From Aphelenchoides besseyi (lineage: Eukaryota; Nematoda; Chromadorea; Rhabditida; Aphelenchoididae): DNA of 44,737 nt. Below the pieces are notes generated by a model. It was not told where the DNA came from. It ran no database searches and saw nothing but the letters and a program-made list of their open reading frames with translations. The stretch lies in assembly GCA_024699855.1 (NCBI GenBank), contig JAMPIQ010000015.1:1-44737 (forward strand), written 5' to 3'. Made by a program: the position numbers and the translations under genes. Below, piece by piece: positions 39,669 to 44,737 of this stretch; within the stretch, counting starts at the first letter, position 1; each line of letters opens with the position of its first letter.

Positions 39669-40803
39669 ATGGCGTTTGACGAGATGAAAACCGAAACCGC
39701 CACCCCCGCAAAACCCGACCGTTCCGCCCATGGTAACGAGACCTATCTCGCACTGGTCTGGCGGCGTCTCAGACGCTCCTTCACAGGCATGGTCGGGCTG
39801 GTGCTGGTGGCGCTGTTGATCCTGATCGCCATCTTTGCGGATTTCTTCGCGCCGATGAACCCGCTCGAAACCCATGGCAGCTTCTCGCCGCCACAGGTGG
39901 TTCGTTTCACCGACAAGGACGGCAATTTCAGCCTTGCACCGCGCGTCTATGCCATCGCTGAGACGGAAGAGCTTGATCCTGTCACCTTCCAACCCATCGT
40001 CGGGCCGGATTACGACAATCCCGTCCATCTCGGCTTCTTCGTCAAAGGTGCGGAATACAGACTGCTGGGCCTTATCCCCACGAGCCGTCACTTCTTCGGT
40101 TCGACCGACGGCCAGCCGGTGCATTTTTCTCGGCACCGACAAGTTTGGACGCGACGTGCTGTCGCGCGCCATTTATGGCTCGCGCATCTCGCTTGCCATC
40201 GCCTTGAGCGTCGTCGCCATCGTCACCGTCATCGGCACCAGTGTCGGCCTGATATCAGGCTATTTCGGCGGGCCGCTGGATGCCTGGGTGCAGCGTTTCG
40301 TTGAAGTGGTTCTGGCGTTTCCGCAATTGCCACTTTATCTCGCGCTGACGTCGCTCATTCCCGTCACCGCGCCGACCACCGTGTTTCTCGTTTTCGTCGT
40401 CGGTGTCATGTCGGCGCTTGGCTGGGCGCAGATGTCGCGCGAGGTGCGCGGCAAGACGCTGGCCCTAGCGCGCATCGATTATGTGCGGGCGGCTATTGCC
40501 GTCGGGGCAACCGACCGGCGCATCATCTTCCAGCACATCCTGCCGAATGTGATGAGCCATGTGATCGTCGCCGTGACACTGCATATTCCAAGCGTCGTGC
40601 TGCTCGAATCCTTCCTCGGTTTCCTCGGTTTTGCGGTGAAACCGCCGCTCATCTCCTGGGGGCTGATGCTGCAGGATACGGCGACCTATTCCGTCATCGG
40701 TTCCTATCCCTGGATTCTCGCGCCGGTCGGTTTCGTGCTGGTCACAGTCTTCGCCTTCAACGCGCTGGGCGACGGCCTGCGCGATGCCGTCGATCCCTAT
40801 TGA
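39669..40803 (+). CDS. agpC: Alpha-galactoside ABC permease AgpC (frame-broken)
   Basis: DppC-type permease, 377 residues after correction. The N-terminus has the OppC_N segment (RRLRRSFTGMVGLVLVALLI, then FADFFAPMNPLE); a long periplasmic insert is followed by TDKFGRDVLSRAIYGSRISL and the ATPase-docking loop YVRAAIAVGATDRRIIFQHI. The frame breaks near 40,122 in a T5 run (T4 expected). It starts 4 bp after the agpB stop. Confidence 0.9.
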
Positions 40804-40815
40804 GAGGAGCGTAAT

Positions 40816-42489
40816 ATGGTTGCTACTGCACAGAACAACACTTATGCGCCCACCATCCGCTTTGACGCCGATGACCGTCAGGACGATGCCATCATCGATG
40901 CCCGCAACATTGCCGTGACCTTCAAGGTGGAGCACGGCACGGTGGAGGCGGTGAAGGACATTTCCTTCCAGCTTTATAGCGGCGAGACGATTGCCATCGT
41001 CGGCGAAATCCGGTTCGGGAAAATCCGTCACGGCCCGCACGATCATGGGGCTGTTGACGAAGCGGGCGTCCGTTGCGAAATCCGCGACCGTGCGTTTCAA
41101 CGGCGACGACATTCTGAAGTTTTCTAGCCGTCAGCGGCGTGCGCTGCGCGGCAACCGCATCTCGATGATCTTTCAGGAGCCGATGAGTTCATTGAACCCG
41201 ATCTATACGATCGGCAGCCAGATCGTCGAGGCGATCCGCGTTCATTCGAAACTCAGTCGGAAGGAGGCCGAGGCGAGGGCGCTTGATCTTCTGCGGCAGG
41301 TGCAGATACCGGAACCGGAAGCGCGGCTGAAGCAATATCCGCACCAGCTTTCCGGCGGCCAGCGGCAGCGTGTGATGATCGCCATGGCGCTTTCCAACGA
41401 TCCGGATGTGCTGATTGCCGACGAGCCGACCACCGCGCTCGATGTGACGGTGCAGGCGCAGATCCTCAACCTCATCCGCGATCTTCAGAAGAAGCGCGGC
41501 ATGGCCGTGGTTCTCATCACCCATGACCTGACGATCGTGAAGCAGTTTTCCGATTATGTTTATGTCATGCAGCATGGCGAGATACGTGAGCACAACACCA
41601 CGGAAAAGCTCTTCGAAGCGCCGCAGCACCCCTATACGAAAAAGCTGCTTGCCTCCGAACCGCATGGCACGGCAAAGCCGCTGCCGGAAAATTCCGGCGT
41701 GCTCCTGACCGCAAGCGGCGTGCGGGTCTCTTTCATGATGCGTTACGGCGGCCTGTTTAAACCCGAACTGAAGGAACTGATCGCCGTCGATAGCCTGGGG
41801 CTTACCCTCAATCGGCACGAGACGCTGGGGCTCGTCGGTGAATCCGGTTCCGGCAAGACGACCTTCGGCCAATCCCTGCTGCGGCTGAACGAACCGGTTG
41901 CCGGGGAGGTGATATTTGACGGGGAGAGGGTGGATGGCCGCTCCCGCGCTGAAATGCGGCCTTTGCGTTCGCGTATGCAGATCGTCTTTCAGGATCCCTT
42001 CGCCTCGCTCAATCCGCGCATGACCATCGGCCAGATCATCGAGGAAGGGTTGATCATCAACGGTCTCGGCAAAACGAAAGCCGAGCGGCTGGATCGGGTG
42101 CGTGATGCACTGGAAGCGGGCGGGCATGCCCGGCAATATCCTCTCGCGTTTTCCGCACGAATTTTTCCGGCGGTCAGCGCCAGCGCATCGCCATTGCCCG
42201 TGCCGTGGCGCTGGAGCCGGAATTCATCCTGCTCGATGAGCCGACCTCGGCGCTCGATCTTTCCGTGCAGGCGCAGATCATCGATCTCCTGCGCAAGCTG
42301 CAGGATGAGCGGGGCCTGAGCTATCTGTTCATCTCGCACGACCTGAAAGTGGTCCGCGCGCTCTGCCACCGCGTCATCGTCATGCAGCGCGGGCAGATCG
42401 TCGAGCAAGGGCCTGTCGAGGATGTGCTGACCAATCCGAAAACCGAATATACTCAGCGGCTTGTACGGGCCGCCTTCGAAATCGCTTGA
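40816..42489 (+). CDS. agpD: Alpha-galactoside ABC ATPase AgpD, two fused ATPase domains (frame-broken)
   Basis: Cytoplasmic protein of 556 residues after correction, carrying both the DppD-like and DppF-like ATPases on one chain. The first domain (about 20-270) has Walker A GESGSGKS, the signature [16 protein letters not shown] and [10 protein letters not shown]. The second has [20 protein letters not shown], a signature spanning the last break, and [16 protein letters not shown]. Three frame breaks: near 41,011 (extra A inside the first Walker A), 42,117 (extra G) and 42,162 (extra T). It starts at ATG 40816 after GAGAGGAG, 12 bp after agpC. Confidence 0.92.
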
Positions 42490-42511
42490 ATTCCCAATGC
42501 TGGAGGTAGAC

Positions 42512-43889
42512 ATGGCAAGAGATCCCAAGATCACATTTATCGGCGCAGGCTCCACGGTGTTCATGAAGAACATCATCGGCGACGTGCTGCAGCGTCCGGC
42601 CCTTTCGGGCGCCACCATCGCACTGATGGATATCAACCGTGAAAGGCTGGAAGAAAGCGCCATCGTCGTCAACAAGCTGATTTCGACGCTTGGCGCAAAG
42701 GCGAAGGGCCGAGACCTACACGGACCAGAAAAAGGCGCTTGCCGGTGCTGATTTCGTCGTCGTCGCCTTCCAGATCGGCGGCTATGAACCCTGCACGGTC
42801 ACCGATTTCGAGGTGCCGCGCAAATATGGCCTGCGCCAGACCATTGCCGATACGCTCGGCGTCGGCGGCATCATGCGCGGCCTTCGCACCGTGCCGCATC
42901 TGTGGAAGATTTGCGAGGACATGCTGGCCGTCTGCCCCAACGCCATCATGCTGCAATATGTGAACCCCATGGCGATCAATACCTGGGCGATTGCCGAGAA
43001 ATACCCGACGATCCGGCAGGTGGGTCTTTGCCATTCGGTTCAGGGCACGGCCATGGAACTCGCCCATGATCTCGATATCCCATACGAGGAAATCCGTTAC
43101 CGTTCGGCCGGCATCAACCACATGGCGTTTTTCCTCGAATTCGAGCACCGCCAGCCGGATGGCAGCTACAAGAACCTTTATCCCGACCTCGTGCGCGGTT
43201 ACCGCGAAGGCCGTGCGCCAAAACCCGGCTGGAACCCGCGCTGCCCCAACAAGGTGCGTTATGAGATGCTGACGCGGGCTCGGTTATTTCGTCACCGAAA
43301 GCTCCGAGCATTTCGCCGAATATACGCCCTATTTCATCAAGGAAGGACGAGAGGACCTGATCGAGAAATTCGGTATCCCGCTCGATGAATACCCGAAGCG
43401 CTGCATCGAGCAGATCGAACGCTGGAAGGGGCAGGCGGCGGCCTATCGTTCGGCCGAGAAACATCGAGGTCAAGCAGTCAAAGGAATATGCCTCCTCCAT
43501 CATCAACTCGGTCTGGACCGGCGAACCCTCGGTGATATACGGCAACCAGCGCAACAATGGCTGCATCACCTCGTTGCCATCGGATTGCGCGGCGGAAGTT
43601 CCCTGCCTTGTCGATCATAACGGCGTGCAGCCCACCTTTATCGGCGAATTGCCGCCGCAGCTCACCGCCCTTATGCGCACCAACATCAATGTGCAGGAAC
43701 TGACGGTGCGGGCGCTGATGAGCGAAAACCGAGAGCACATCTTCCACGCGGCGATGATGGACCCGCATACGGCGGCGGAACTGGATCTCGACCAGATATG
43801 GTCGCTGGTGGACGATCTGCTGCTGGCCCATCGCGACTGGCTGCCGGAATGGACGCAGGTGGAGGTGAAGCGGGCGCGGGCGGGTGTAA
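42512..43889 (+). CDS. agaL2: Second GH4 alpha-galactosidase (frame-broken)
   Basis: Second cytoplasmic GH4 enzyme, 457 residues after correction, last gene of the agp operon. NAD site KITFIGAGSTVFMKNIIGDV; QYVNPMAINTWAIAEKYPTI and VGLCHSVQGT carry the GH4 Cys, GINHMAFFLEFEHR the His. It is clearly related to but different from AgaL1, consistent with a division of labour on different alpha-galactosides. Four frame breaks: near 42,708 (extra G), 43,276 (extra G), 43,455 (extra A) and 43,883 (extra G just before the stop at 43887-43889). TGGAGG precedes the ATG at 42512. Confidence 0.9.
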
Positions 43890-43931
43890 GGCGCGGTTGC
43901 GACAAAATACGAAGGTGCAGACCATCTCCTC

Positions 43932-44044
43932 CGTCATGCCGGACTAGATCCGGCATCCAGCCACGGCGCGTCTGCGTCGTGAGAAGACTCTTCCGCGATC
44001 AAGCACTTGATCGCGCTGGACCCCGGATCAGGTCCGGGGTGACG
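43932..44044. repeat. RIME-like palindromic intergenic element
   Basis: About 113 bp with inverted ends: CGTCATGCCGGACTAGATCC at the left and GGATCAGGTCCGGGGTGACG at the right, and an internal palindrome CGATCAAGCACTTGATCG. Size, position between operons and mosaic palindromes fit the Rhizobium-specific intergenic mosaic elements. It can fold into a large stem-loop just after agaL2 and may end or protect the agp transcript. Confidence 0.7.
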
Positions 44045-44155
44045 GGGGGCGGATGATGCGGCTTTGCCAAACGAGGTCGTTTCATAGGGTTTTGCAACCC
44101 CTGAGGCCTGCTATCATCAGCCGGTTTAGGCGTCTGCCCGAAACCCTCAAAGCAT

Positions 44156-44169
44156 TTGACTTGTGTCAA
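44156..44169 (+). promoter_or_regulatory. FNR/FixK-type box
   Basis: TTGAC-TTGT-GTCAA is a perfect palindrome matching the anaerobox consensus TTGAY-N4-RTCAA used by FixK/FnrN in rhizobia. It lies about 86 bp upstream of the small ORF at 44242 and about 170 bp upstream of the HlyD-family gene, a suitable place for activation under low oxygen. Confidence 0.7.
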
Positions 44170-44241
44170 GGCCACAAAACACCTTGACGTCTAGACATCC
44201 CCTGAACCCGATCTATCTCCCTCAAACAGGAGAAATGACGA

Positions 44242-44334
44242 GTGCGAATACTAAACGCAATGGTGGCTGGCTTCTTCGGTTTCATCGTATTAGGGTTGAA
44301 ATTCGAAGGGTTCATGGGGAAGACGGATGTCTAA
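44242..44334 (+). CDS. 30-residue hydrophobic leader ORF overlapping the HlyD-family gene
   Basis: GTG at 44242 is preceded by AGGAG at 44228-44232 (9-base spacing). The product begins MRILNAMVAGFFGFIVLGLK, a single hydrophobic segment, and ends MGKTDV at TAA 44332-44334. The ATG of the next gene (44327) lies within its last codons in another frame, so translation is probably coupled. It could be a small membrane protein or a leader peptide. An overlapping frame starting at ATG 44235 is the alternative. Confidence 0.5.
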   Translation: MRILNAMVAGFFGFIVLGLKFEGFMGKTDV

Positions 44335-44737
44335 AAAAGGCTTGCTCGTTGGTCTGGTGATTCTGGTTATTGCCGGTATCGCCTATTTCTCCTGGTCAAA
44401 GCTGAAGGGTGAGGGACTTCCCGCCGGTTTCGTGTCCAGTAACGGCCGTATCGAGGCCGTCGAGATCGACATTTCCACCAAGACCGCCGGCCGCCTTCAG
44501 GACATCATGGTGCGTGAAGGCGATTTCGTGAAGGCCGGGCAGGTGCTTGCCCAGATGGATACGGCGCAACTGGAGGCGAGGAAACGTCAGGCAGAAGCAC
44601 AGTTTTCGCCGTGCGAAAATAGCAATCGATACGGCCCACAGCCTTGTCGCCCAGCGGGAGGCGGAAAAGACCTCGGCGCTGGCGGTGGTGGAACAGCGCA
44701 AGGCCCAGCTCGATTTCCGCCTCCAAGACCTATGCGC
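44327..44737 (+). CDS. HlyD-family membrane-fusion protein (5' part; frame-broken)
   Basis: Periplasmic adaptor of an ABC-type exporter (YhiI/YbhG-like); only the first about 135 residues are in the window. The N-terminal anchor is GLLVGLVILVIAGIAYFSWS, followed by the lipoyl half motif SNGRIEAVEIDISTKTAGRL and REGDFVKAGQVLAQMDTAQL, then the start of a coiled coil (EARKRQAEAQF). The frame breaks near 44,606 in a T4 run (T3 expected); RRAKIAIDTAHSLVAQREAE continues in the next frame. The FixK-type box upstream suggests expression under oxygen limitation. Partner ATPase/permease genes should lie to the right. Confidence 0.85.
   Translation, partial: MSKKGLLVGLVILVIAGIAYFSWSKLKGEGLPAGFVSSNGRIEAVEIDISTKTAGRLQDIMVREGDFVKAGQVLAQMDTAQLEARKRQAEAQFSPCENSNRYGPQPCRPAGGGKDLGAGGGGTAQGPARFPPPRPMR

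Overview
The window looks like a stretch of an Agrobacterium/Rhizobium-type alphaproteobacterial genome. This rests on the GC-rich coding sequence, the oxyR-katG pair with Agrobacterium-like proteins, a complete alpha-galactoside (agp) locus of the Sinorhizobium meliloti type, a choline-sulfate locus with a ChoX-type binding protein, and a RIME-like palindromic intergenic element. It is dominated by accessory uptake operons, each next to its own regulator. About 40 single-base (sometimes two-base) frame breaks, almost all in homopolymer runs, are spread over most of the longer genes. They occur in otherwise well-conserved proteins and recover the expected family length when read through, so I treat most of them as sequencing errors and annotate the genes as single CDSs. 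The truncations around the insertion sequence and the PIG-L remnant are treated as real.

Left part (1-11.1 kb): an RND efflux permease and its membrane-fusion adaptor (minus strand) face a divergent OmpR-type response regulator and sensor kinase; then a DUF3313-like lipoprotein, the peroxide regulator oxyR, the divergent catalase-peroxidase katG with a clear terminator, and an unlisted 58-residue ORF. Iron region (11.4-17.7 kb): an AraC-type regulator and a TonB-dependent siderophore receptor, in convergent orientation, are both cut off by an IS4-family element. The downstream FecBCDE-like ABC importer, whose four genes overlap by 4 bp each, is therefore separated from most of its receptor. 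A higBA toxin-antitoxin pair follows, with two matching palindromic operators around its promoter.

Middle part (18.4-29.8 kb): an AraC regulator diverges from a branched-chain-amino-acid-type ABC importer (binding protein, two permeases, two ATPases) that ends in an aldehyde dehydrogenase of the aromatic-aldehyde type, suggesting uptake and oxidation of an aromatic compound. Next comes a LysR regulator divergent from choX and betC (choline binding and choline sulfatase), without the choline permease and ATPase genes, and a convergent PfkB kinase. From about 30.1 to 31.5 kb the sequence is visibly more AT-rich and carries vapBC plus a small membrane protein gene directly downstream. A decayed 3' piece of a PIG-L deacetylase follows, then an EamA transporter and a small membrane protein.

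Right part (33.8-44.7 kb): an AraC regulator (agpT-like) and the divergent operon agaL1-agpA-agpB-agpC-agpD-agaL2 form a full alpha-galactoside uptake and hydrolysis system: a dipeptide-type ABC importer brings in melibiose/raffinose-type sugars and two GH4 enzymes cleave them. GC-rich hairpins flank the binding-protein gene. After a RIME-like element and a perfect FNR/FixK-type box, the window ends in a HlyD-family adaptor gene preceded by an overlapping 30-residue hydrophobic ORF. I see no single obviously new system; the most interesting items are the IS-split iron locus, the vapBC-membrane-protein unit, the repeated hairpin architecture around binding-protein genes and the FixK-box/mini-ORF leader.
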